Shown: piece after piece, positions 42,754 to 52,734 of the stretch
Layout: each line of letters opens with the position of its first letter
Numbering within the stretch: position 1 is the first letter of the stretch
Assembly (NCBI GenBank): GCA_027625915.1
Contig: JANTQA010000023.1
Location: forward strand, 16,492,001 to 16,556,000
DNA from: Anaeramoeba flamelloides
Taxonomy: Eukaryota > Metamonada > Anaeramoebidae
Direction of reading: 5' to 3'
Length of the DNA stretch: 64,000 nucleotides
Translations under genes and position numbers: made by a program
Notes under the pieces: model-generated
The model's database searches: none
What the model saw: only the letters and a program-made list of their open reading frames with translations
What the model was told of the DNA's origin: nothing

Positions 42754-45700
42754 ATGTTTGAAGCAATAACTCTTTATTCTTTTTCTGGTAGTGAATCAGA
42801 TGAGCTTAAATTTAAGGCAAATGACAAAATAATTGTTACAGATACTCACGAAGAAAGTGGGTGGTGGACTGGCTATAGATCAAATGATGTTAACAAAATA
42901 GTTGGTTTATTTCCAGGAAAGTTTGATCACTACTTTTTTTTTTTTTTTTTTTTTTTTTAGGAAAGCTTTTATTTGATAGATCGATCTTTGGATTTATTAT
43001 CTCTTTTGTTTTTAATTAAATTCCTATTTCCAAATCAAAGTTATGTACAATTGGAAAATTCAGAGCAAGTAGAAAGTGGATCACAAAATGAAAACCAACA
43101 AACTATAAATAATGAAATTGAGAAAGAACAAGACCAAGAACAACAACAAGATCAAAAACAGCTACCCGATATTCAAAAAAATCTTCCAAATCTCCCCAAA
43201 AGGCCAATAAATGGGCATCCAAACACAAAACAACAAAACCAAAGAACAAAAAATAATACAAATCAAAACTTTGAGAAAGAAGAAGAAGAAGAAGAAGAAG
43301 AAGAAGAAGAAAAAGAAAAAGAAAAAGAAAAAGAGAAGGAAACAATAAAAATAAAAAAAAGCCAACCTAAAAAAGAAAATATAAATCAAAAAAGAACAAG
43401 AACAAAGAGGACAAAAAGCAGAACTCAAACAAAAAAATTATCGCACCAATCAGAAAAAATAAGTAATTTTTGCCTTTACAGTTAAAAAAAATAAAAAGTT
43501 AACAAAGCAATTTACAACAAAAACAAAATCCAACACTTTTTACAAAGTGTTTTTTTTTGAATACAAAACCCACTTTAATCATTAATCTAATTTTTTTTAC
43601 AATTTTTCTTCTTAACGAATTAAAGAAAGTTCGACCCATTCAAACGCAAAACCTAAACCAAAAAGAAACAATAAATATTTGTATAGAATCAGAACAGGAT
43701 TCTTGTGGTCAAAGCCGACAAAATCTTACTTGATCAGAGTTAACCACTCAAGCTCAAAATCACAATCAAAAAAAGCTATGATTAAAATCCAAACCAAAGT
43801 AAATCCAAAATTTTTTTTCTTGATTATTTCTTCTTTTCTTCCAAGAGAGGCGTTAAAAAAAATTGGCTTTAGTAGGAAACCTAAAATGCATTATCCACTT
43901 CCACCACCGCCTTTTTATTAAAATTCATTTGAGAGTCCTATTTAAATTCAATAGTTTTGCAAAACACATTATGAAAAAATCAGATTGAAAAAAAAGTTTG
44001 ACAAAACTAATACTTGAATTAACATTTCGTCAAAAGTAATAATAAAGTTTCTTCACTATACAACCAAAATTATATAAATTCAAATTCTTGGGGCGATTGT
44101 ATTTATTGTCATTACCAGTACTACGATTTTTAAAAGTTTCTAGTCTAGAAAAAAAGGTATTTTTCTTCGGGTAAAAAATTCCAAATAAACGTAAGAATGA
44201 ATTTTAGTTTAATACAACTTGGAGATATTTACTTTATGAGATGAAATAATAGTTTTAAAAATGCTGTGCTTTTCTAATAAAACTGAAAATTAGAAAAAAA
44301 CACTATGGGCAAATATTGGGTGTTCGTAGATCGCCGCAGAGAGTTCGAGGAGTGCCGTAAAGTGCCTTGTTTTTTTTTCTAATTTTTGAAATAAAAAGAA
44401 AATTTAAGCAATTTTCTTTTTATTTCAAAAAGTAAAAAAAACCTAACGGCGGTTTTCTTGAGGTTTTCTGTTTTATTAGTTAAGTGTTCTAGGTTTTTTT
44501 GAGGTTTTCTATTTTATTTCTGAAATGTTCTAGGTTTTTTTTAATTTTTGAAATAAACTGAAAATTTATTAAAATTTTCTGTTTATTTCAAAAATTAAAA
44601 AAAAACCTAACGAAAATCTATTGATTTTCCAAATAAACAGAAAAAATAAAAAATACTAAAAAACAGTGAATAGTTTCTATTTGGTCATGAAAATGATAAT
44701 ATTATTTTCTACTGATAATGTTTTCATTATTTTTCTTCTTCTCTCTTTTTTAGTTATTTGATATAATTTTCTTTAATTACTCCTTTCTCGAAATAAATAA
44801 ATAAAAATTGGATTTTTTCAACTTAAATTGTAAAATATCTTTGAAAAATAATTTTTAATCAAAAGACCTTTTATTAGTCAATAGTGTTTATTTTAAGTGG
44901 AGTTATTAAAAAATGAAAAATTAGCAAATGTTTCATGTTTTTTTTGAAAAATTTTTTTCATGATCGTGAACTAGAGAGCTAATTCTATTTAAGGGTTTGT
45001 TGATTAAAAATAAACAATTCAGAAAAAAGGAAACAAGAGAGATAATAATAATACAAATAAAAATCTCTTTAATAATCATCAATAAAGAATTAATCTTAAA
45101 TTTATTTCGATAGTATGCTAATAATAATTGTCAATTTAGAAATAATACCTATATAACTTCGCATAACAACAACGTTTATTATTGGATATTTAACACATTT
45201 TTTCGTTTAAATGCAAGTAAAAAAAAAAAGTTATTTCTATTACAAAACACCTAGAAAATTCTAAAAAATAGAATTTTGTAAGCATTTTTGAAATATTTGT
45301 GTCCAATTTCCCTGTTTATAAACACCATCAAGCAAATGATCATTGGTAATATAATATTAATTTCGAATATAACACAACAATGTACTCCTACCAAAATAAT
45401 TTATTTAAGGGAGCTGTAACATCCCATATAATTTTCTGTGATTTAACTATTAGATGAATTAGCTCAATTTGCACTTTTTTATTTCTCATTCTTATATTAA
45501 TTTCGATTAAAATATAAAATATTGAATTATTTGATTTTTTTTTTGTGATAAACATGGGTTGTAGATTATTTTGTATAAAAATGAAGGATAAATTTTTATA
45601 TAAATGTTTAAATTAAAGAACTGATCCTCTAATCTGGATTAAAGTTAAATTTAGAGATACCACAACCCAGTATAAGAAATTAGAATTGCAGTTATACACG

Positions 45701-46458
45701 CTATTTGATATTTTTATAACGTTCCAAAATATATATAATATCATATTTAACTTTCTAACTATATATATATATATATATATACAAATTATAAATCCATTAA
45801 AATTAACTTTTAATATTTTTTTTTAGAGGGGCGAAACCACTGAACAGACGAATAGATCGTGGAGTGATTTTAGATGGTTACATAATAGAATTAGTGTCTT
45901 TTATCCAAATATTTGTATACCACCATTATTAGAAATTAAACCAATCAATAAAATGGGTTTAGAAAATCAAAGAAATGTACGAATGTTTTCTGGGAAATTG
46001 TTTTTGTCGAGGGTTTCTGCTCATCCAATTTTATCACAATCAAGAGCCGTAACAGAATTTTTAAAGGAAACTGATCAAAAATATTTTAATAAACAAAAAA
46101 AAAACATTGAGACACAAAGATTTAGTTTTTGGAGAACAATAAAAAGTAATTATTCTAGCATTGATAACAAGTATGTTGAACAAATTGACAAATTTAGAAC
46201 AAATGTTAATTCCCATTCAGAAAAAATGAAAGAATTGCAATTTGTTTTTAAAGATATTTCTTTAAACCGTTATCGTGAAATGTCCAACAGCTTAAAAAAA
46301 TTATCTACAGTTCTTGTAGATTGGTCAAAAATTCCATTTGATTGGAGAAAATCATTTCCTGAAAGGGCTAAAGAAACAAATCAGTCAATTGCTAAGATGC
46401 TTAAATCAATTGGAATTGTCTGGAAACATATTGCAGATGCATATGATAAACAGGTAAA

Positions 46459-46498
<40 letters not shown>

Positions 46499-48480
46499 AT
46501 TTTCAGGTTTTAAAAAGGTTTTAAGGAAGTAAGTACATTTTACAATTTTGAAAAATTTTAATTTTGTGAACCTTTCTGAAAAATATTTTTTGAGTGCCAG
46601 CAGATATTGAAACTTTGAAACCATAATCCCCTTCGTTAGTCTATTGGTGAAAAGAAAGCGAACCCAAAGAAATTCAGAGTTGAATCTTTCATTTTTCGAT
46701 TTTAGGAACATTTTTTTTGATTAAATTTTTGGTTTTATTAAATTTGATTTTAGATCTTGAGATGTGTTTATACGAACGAGTGAAATTAATCAAGCAATAA
46801 AATAAAAAAAAATAGACTCGAAAAGGTGTGTATTTGAAACAAATCTTTTCTTTTACAAGACCAAACACGAAAGATCACCATTCCAAAAAAATTTGTTGAA
46901 ATCAAGTATGAAAAAAAAAAATATTCGATAAAAAAACTATTTTCGAAGATTTGTTAATTTTATCTTCTTACTTTGTAAGAATCAAAACTATTTTTTACCT
47001 TGAATTTTTGGCCCCATTACTATTTATTATTATTTTACAAAACATTTTTTTACAAATTAACTTTCAAAATTCTAGTTTCAAATATTTTATCAAACCAAGC
47101 CAAAACAAAGAAGACTATTTCAAAAAATAAAGTTAAGGAATTGAATTCTAGGAATCAAAAAACAATTACAACAGATTCAACCCAAAATAAAAGAAAAATT
47201 TTGTTGAAAAAATTTCAACCCGAATTCAGAATTATTTTGTTTTCCAATAAAATGGAAAATAAATAATTATCAAATTAAACCAATTTGTCCAATAAAACTT
47301 TACTCCTCAAGAAGAATTTGCAAAGTATGCTATTTTTCTGTTTAAAATAAGAATTAGACGAATTAAATGAAAACGGGATTTTTAAATTCATTTTGGAAAA
47401 TTCTTTAGAAATAAAAAGTAATTTATTTCTCAAAAATTTTACAAACAAAATTATTTTCATAAAGAATTAAAAATAAAACCAAATTAAGAATAAGTAATTG
47501 TGCCAAATTTTATAGATAAGATCAATAAATAAATGATTTTTATTTATTTTTTTTTAATCAATTTTTTCATTTTTTTGAATTCCTTTTTTTTAGTTGATAT
47601 GAAAATATTTTATACTAGGATATATTCCACTCTAGTATTTCTTAAAATATCAATGTATTTGGTTAAAGAAATGATTTTAAGAATTCAGTTTCACATAAAT
47701 GGTGAAACTCAAAAAATGAAAAATGTACTTACCCTCTTAATTCTGAAAAATCAAAAAAAAACAAAGTTTTCACTTTTTTAAAATGGCTGTAATTGAAAGT
47801 GGGTAAATTATTTTTGTTATTATTGTTTTAAACAACCCACTTTTTAATTTTTTCTATTTTTACTATTTTTTTATTTTTATTTGTTACCAATCGAGATGAA
47901 AATATAGCGAATACTTATTTTTTTTGAATTAAAGAATAATTCGTTTTACCTTTTTAGAAACTTTCAAAAAAAAAGTATTTTAAATTATTTGTTATTGATC
48001 AAAATTTGTTATTTCTTTATCTAAATCTGTTTTTTAATTTTTTTTATTATTATTTTTCTCTTTTAATAGTCAAATTATGAATATAATAAATTAATACCAT
48101 TTTTAATGGAATACGAACAATTAACAAAATCATTTCAAAATGTTTTGAAGTATCGAGATAACACACAGCTAGAGTACAATGAAATATTGCAAAATCAACT
48201 CAATTTAGAAAGGAAAACAACTGTAACTGAAAATGATCGAGAAAAAATATTTAATGCAAGAAGAAGAACATCCTCTTCAAAAAGGAAGGCTGATATGTTC
48301 ACAGCTATAACTCTTGTTGAACTAGAATATTTTAGGACCATGCGGGCTAAAGATATCAAACAAATAATGAAATCATATATAAAATCCCAAGCAAAATTTA
48401 GTCAATATACACTTGATCTCTTCCAAAAATGTCTCAAAAAAATTGATTCAGTTGAAATCATAGAAGGTAGTAATAAATAA
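42754..48480 (+). CDS. sorting nexin of the SH3-PX-BAR (SNX9/18/33) type, multi-exon
   Basis: Exon 1 (42754-42920) and exon 2 (from 43041) join as GLFPG-N-YVQLE, completing an SH3 domain (residues 1-60: ALYSF-type ITLYSFSGSESDELKF, GWWTGY). Exon 2 continues as a Gln/Asn/Glu/Lys-rich linker to about 43462. Exon 45827-46453 gives the PX core, including RSWSDFRWLHNRIS, YPNICIPPLLE and RVSAHPILSQS, then the start of the BAR helices. Exon 48070-48480 (starting SNYEYNKLIPFLMEYEQLTK) completes the BAR and ends TAA; splice phases at 46453/48070 agree. SNX9-type proteins bind phosphoinositides, curve membranes and recruit dynamin and actin regulators in endocytosis. The first strands of the PX domain, expected in 43463-45826, could not be placed, so the model is incomplete there. 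Confidence 0.8.
42921..43040 (+). other. intron 1 of the sorting nexin gene
   Basis: 120 bases from GTTTGATC to CAAATCAAAG, phase 2. It was chosen because the join restores Asn in the SH3 signature GNYVQL. The T22-AG at 42960 inside is not used in this model. Confidence 0.75.
43463..45826 (+). other. unresolved part of the sorting nexin gene (introns, possible small exons)
   Basis: A donor GTAATTTT at 43463 and an acceptor TTTTTTTTTAG at 45826 bracket this stretch. 43626-43798 and 43846-43921 look exon-like: they include QTQNLNQKETINICIESEQD in one frame and HYPLPPPPFY after a possible 47-base intron (43799-43845), but the Gln-rich frame has two TGA codons, so the structure is uncertain. A family C repeat (44340-44830) and an (AT)n run (45760-45781) lie in the remainder. 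Confidence 0.45.
44340..44830. repeat. dispersed hairpin-rich repeat, family C copy 3, with (TAAA)n tail
   Basis: It starts with a G/C-richer stretch (GATCGCCGCAGAGAGTTCGA), followed by stems made of AGGTTTTTTTGAGGTTTTCT words and their complements, AAAATCTATTGATTTTCC, then the 3' part shared with 3433-3570 (GTGAATAGTTTCTATTTGGTC), and ends AAATAAATAAATAAA. It lies within the sorting nexin gene. Confidence 0.6.
46454..48069 (+). other. large intron of the sorting nexin gene, 1.6 kb
   Basis: The donor GTAAAAAAAT follows GATAAACAG, and the acceptor CTTTTAATAG precedes the BAR exon; phase 0 on both sides. It carries a run of about 27 T right after the donor, and a family J repeat (47652-47731) next to a family G-like end (GTTTTCACTTTTTTAAAATGG, ending near 47786). 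Confidence 0.75.
47652..47731. repeat. dispersed repeat, family J copy 2
   Basis: It matches 4262-4340 (AATGTATTTGGTTAAAGAAA, GAATTCAGTTTCACATAAAT, AAAAATGTACTT). Here it is followed within 60 bases by a family G type terminus. Confidence 0.6.
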
Positions 48481-49734
48481 ATAAATAAATTTATATATAT
48501 TATACATCCCTTGTTAATTAAAGTTAAAATTTTACCTATATTTGAACTCAACATAACGAATATTTTTTCAATAAAAATTCAGAAAATTTATTTTTAAAAT
48601 GTGTTGTATTACTTTTTTTTGTTGATGTTATTGGAATTTTTATTTGAAATATACAAAACCCCATTTCATTTAATGGACCCCCAAAAAAAGAAAAATTCAA
48701 TTTTTTTTTCAAATAATTGTAATATGGGGAATAGGAGAAATAAGAGAAATAATAAAATTCAGATTGGAGTTGATAATTAATAGAAAAAATATTTTGACAA
48801 AAAATATATATTTAAAAAAAAAAAAAAGTTAATATAAAAAAAATTGAGACACTTTCATTGTGATGTATAGTTTAAAATTTTCCCAATTTCTTTGGGAATT
48901 AAAATTTTCTACATTAATTTTTTGTTGAATGTTAAATGTATGAATTTGAAAAGAAATGGTTAGTCTCACTTTTCTTAATGAATATTTGTATTTTCTAAGG
49001 GTTTTTTTTTCGGCATGACAAGTACAAAAAAATAATAAATAAAAAAATAAAATAAAAATAACCACTGAAAATTTTCTGTTCAAAAAAATCAAATAGTAAA
49101 AAAGTTTTACTTCTTCTTTTTTTTACAAAAAATAATATCCTGACCAAAATCATAATAGAGGTTGTTTTATTTAAGAGTAACTTTAAATCGTTTTAATTTA
49201 TTTATTTTAATTTGGTAACAAAACAAAATGAAAAATGGTTTATGAAAACATGGAAAATTTAAAAAGATTAGAAGTATCTTGTATTAAAATTTGAAATCTG
49301 GCTCTCTATTCTCTAGAAAAAAATTCCATCACACCCTTACTCTCATTTGAAAAATTAGTATAAATAGAAACTTAATTTTCTACCTAAAAAATTAGTAATT
49401 TTTTTGGGATCTCAAAAAATATTATTTAGATTTACCTTGATTTAAAAAAGAACTTTTTATCACAATTTAGGAATTCGGGCAAACAAGAGGAACTGAAAAA
49501 TCCCCCCTTAAACAATAAAAAAAAATAAATAAGAACTTTTTTTGACTAATATTCTTTGAAATCTCTATCTTGAGGAAGAAATAATAATTTGTTTTTTGTA
49601 AAAATGTAAAGAATATATTTCCACTTAGAATAAAAACTTTAAAAAAAAAAAAGTCCACACATTTACAAAGTTTGAAATAATATAGGAATATTGTCTAAAT
49701 TTTTTGATAATTTTTTTTTTATATTCTAAATATA

Positions 49735-49933
49735 CAGTCAGTTTCACTTTTAAGGCACAAACTTTCAACGAAATTTAAAGCCTATAAAAAAATCTCAAAT
49801 AAAGGTACAAAATTTTAAATTTTTTTTTTTACAAATTATTTTACTAGAATTTGAATTTTGTGCTTTAATTTGAGATTTTTTTTTGGGCTTTAAATTTCTT
49901 TGAAAGTTTGTGCCTTAAAAGTGAAACTGAATG
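49735..49933. repeat. palindromic MITE, family A copy 6
   Basis: The left end CAGTCAGTTTCAC and right end GTGAAACTGAATG lie between TA (49733-49734 and 49934-49935). The arms are well kept, with small changes in the AAGGCACAAA motifs. Confidence 0.9.
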
Positions 49934-51169
49934 TATACTTTAAATTTTAGTTGGGTAATCTATAATTTTCTTGCCTTTTTATTATACACATAAAGACTAC
50001 ATGGTCGGTTTTCAACTTTTATTCATACTAAAATCTTATTTTTTCTCAAACAAAACAAAAAAACAAAAATAAAAAAAAAATGAAGAGATATTATGTTAAC
50101 AAAAGCCGCTTTTACCCAACAATCATTTATTTATATATTTAAAAACACAGTGTATAAATTTTAATAGCCAAATTATTAATGGAAAAGAGTTTGGAGTACG
50201 AAATAAATGGTTACAAATGGATAACTCCTGGAATAAAAATTAATACATTGATAATAATAACATTAATAATAATAATAATAATGAGATTGGAGAAACCATG
50301 TTTAGTTTCCAATTTTAAAATAATAAATTGGGTCATTTCTTTCTTTTTATAATTTCAAAATATGTAACATGTGGTCTTGTATCAATTAAATATACACAAC
50401 CTCCAATTGATATTCCCTTTTCAATATTTTCACCATTTTAAGTATGAAAAACAAATTTGTATTAATCCACAATTATTTATTAAAATTTTGATTTTTGTAT
50501 TCCAATTCCGTTAAAAAGTCACGAAGAAAATTATAATCTACATTTTTTGATTTATCATTTTTATTAAATTCTCGAGTTTTTATTTAAATTTTAGTTTAAT
50601 TGGCCACATTACTTGAAATTGGAAGTTGCATTGCATATAAATTGCATAAAAATATAACAAATTTAATTTTTGAATATTTTTTAACACATTTTTCCTAAAA
50701 TTATTTTTTTTTATTAATTTAACTCTTTTCAAAATTCAAGAAGTGATTAAAGAATAAGTATGACCTTCAAGAAAATCAATCTTTCAAATTAAACAAATAT
50801 AATTTTTATTCTTTTCAAAAATCAAATTAAATTTGATCTTTATTCATCTATCAAAATTACAACTAGGTTGAAGGTTAATTCATATACCCTTTTTCAAAAT
50901 TATAAATTATCTTGTTTATAAACTTTTTAACTCATTTTGTAATGTTAATGAGAGTTAATTTGGGGGATTTAACTCTATTTTCTTATCTTAAAAAATATTT
51001 TCATATTTTTGGTTCAAAATAATTTTTTCTTTTGGTAATGAAAAATTTTTCTTTTTTTCTGTTTTTTTTTGTCTTTCTTTTTTTTTTGTAGATAGTATTC
51101 TTTTTCTTTTTTTTCGATTTATTTTTTTAAAACCTCATTCATTTGCAAAAATTTTTTTATTGCAAGATC

Positions 51170-51530
51170 ATGTTGAAAATAAAATGATCTCCGAAAGGAC
51201 AAATAATCACTCAGAAAATAGGTACTTATGTAATATCTTTTAAAATAGATATAATTCTTATTAAATAATCTTCTTGTGAGCTTTTTTTTCAGTGAAAGTT
51301 CAATAATAAAAAAACCATAATGTTCATTTCAAAAATTGAGGTTTATATTTTTTTAGTTTTTGATTTTATTTTTGAAAAATTTATAAAAAAATGAACTTTT
51401 ATCAGTTTAAAATAACTTTAAATATGAATTAAATACCAGATTTAATTATTTGTTGTTCTGAAATACAAACAAATATTATATATATATTTATATATATATA
51501 TATATATATATTCAATTTATTATTTCAGGT
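51170..51530. repeat. dispersed repeat, family I copy 2
   Basis: It aligns in order with 13610-13960: GATCATGTTGAAAA, TTATGTAATATCTTTTAAAAT, CAGTGAAAGTTCAATAATAA, ATTTAATTATTTGTT, (AT)n, TTCAATTTATTATTTCAG. Confidence 0.6.
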
Positions 51531-51689
51531 GTTCACAATATTTTTTCAGGCGTTTAGTTAAAAAGAGTAAATAATTTTAGAATTGAAAATTTTTTGAATA
51601 TAATTTTGAAATGGTAAAGTTATGATAAATTCAATTAAATAGAAGAATACAATAATTTTAATAAAGAACGTTACTATTGCTTTTTTTTT

Positions 51690-51870
51690 CTCAGTTTTAA
51701 GATTTTAAAAAAGTGTAAACTTTTTCAGAATTTAAACTTTATTGAATGTTTTCAATTTTAATAAAGTGAGTAATCAACCTTTAGGTGTGAGATATAGGTT
51801 GGAGTCTGAAGGAAATCACTTATCGAAAAAATATCCCACTTTATTAAAATTGAAATTGTTAAAATACTTT
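51690..51870. repeat. family G relative, reverse orientation
   Basis: It contains GGTTGGAGTCTGAAGGAAAT, the reverse complement of the CTTCAGACTCCAACC segment at 24.44 kb, and is bounded by an inverted repeat CAATTTTAATAAAGTGAG/CCCACTTTATTAAAATTG (51754-51771 and 51836-51856). Confidence 0.55.
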
Positions 51871-52734
51871 CATATTTCTTTATTACTATTTTTATTTCTA
51901 TCTTTTTGATTTTATTATTATTAGTGGGTTGTAGAAAAAAATACACATTTAATTTATTTAAATCTGTTATTTTAATTTTATTTCCCAAATATTAATTTTT
52001 TTTCTTCAAGATTTAAAATATAAAGATCTTTAAATTGATTGAGTAAGCTTCACAAATTCTATTATTATGTGTGCTTTATTCACAAAAACAATACGAGTCT
52101 ATGGAACCCATGTCTTTTCATCAAAAAAAAACAATGATTCATGTAAAGTATTTATTAAAGAAAATAATTTATTTATAGTAAAAATATATAAATTTGACAT
52201 AATTAGATGTAAAACTCTCATATTAATGGTTTTCTTAGATCCTGAAGGTATTAATTCCCACGTAATTGTTTTATTATTAAAGTCTAAATACCACTGAGAG
52301 ACACAAAATTTCAAATAGGTAAAAAGCCCTTAATTTCATGAAAAAAATTATAATTAAATATCTCTCACTCATTATCATTTTCAATACAAGTAATTTTGTA
52401 TTTATTGAATGAATTTTGGAACAGAAAAGACAAAAAAAAGATCATATGTGGATTGTAATAAATATTTAAGTATAAAAAATAGAATCAAGATTTTAACAGC
52501 ACCGACACCTAATCGTAAAGGAATGAAATTTTGTCTAATCTTCTCCAAAAAAAAAACCACAAAACATTTCTCTTCTCAAAAGTTATCAAAGAAATTCTCA
52601 AAGTCAACCACTTAGCCTTTTATGAACACAAATAACCTAAAAATAATCATTTTTTTTAATTTGTCTTCTAATCCAATTTGATACCAAACTTTCAAAATTT
52701 CTTCTTCGAGAAAAAGATACAATAATTTTTAGTA

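Larger units (their letters stand above)
48481..52734. other. intergenic region, 4.3 kb
   Basis: It holds family A copy (49735-49933), an (AAT)n stretch near 50235-50282, family I copy 2 (51170-51530) with an (AT)n run, and a family G relative (51690-51870). Around 52060-52620 there are two somewhat coding-like frames (52067-52297, 52409-52615) with no recognisable domain. The minus-strand frame 49092-48829 begins like a signal peptide but is otherwise A/T-driven. Confidence 0.5.

Noticed and set aside
43103-43428. Long minus-strand frames opposite the sorting nexin linker
   Set aside because: They are the antisense of a Glu/Lys repeat (poly-Phe/Leu), not coding.
43632-43798. TGA reassigned to an amino acid, suggested by TGA codons in an exon-like frame
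   Set aside because: COG2, bZIP, coiled-coil and GPCR genes are long and free of internal TGA, and tryptophan is encoded by TGG, so the standard code fits.
48829-49092. Minus-strand frame of 87 codons beginning like a signal peptide
   Set aside because: Hydrophobic start is explained by A/T-rich codons; the remainder has no protein-like features, and no splice or 3' context supports a gene.
52067-52615. Two plus-strand frames just upstream of COG2
   Set aside because: Somewhat balanced composition but no domain, no splice partner and opposite-strand frames equally open; left as unannotated sequence.
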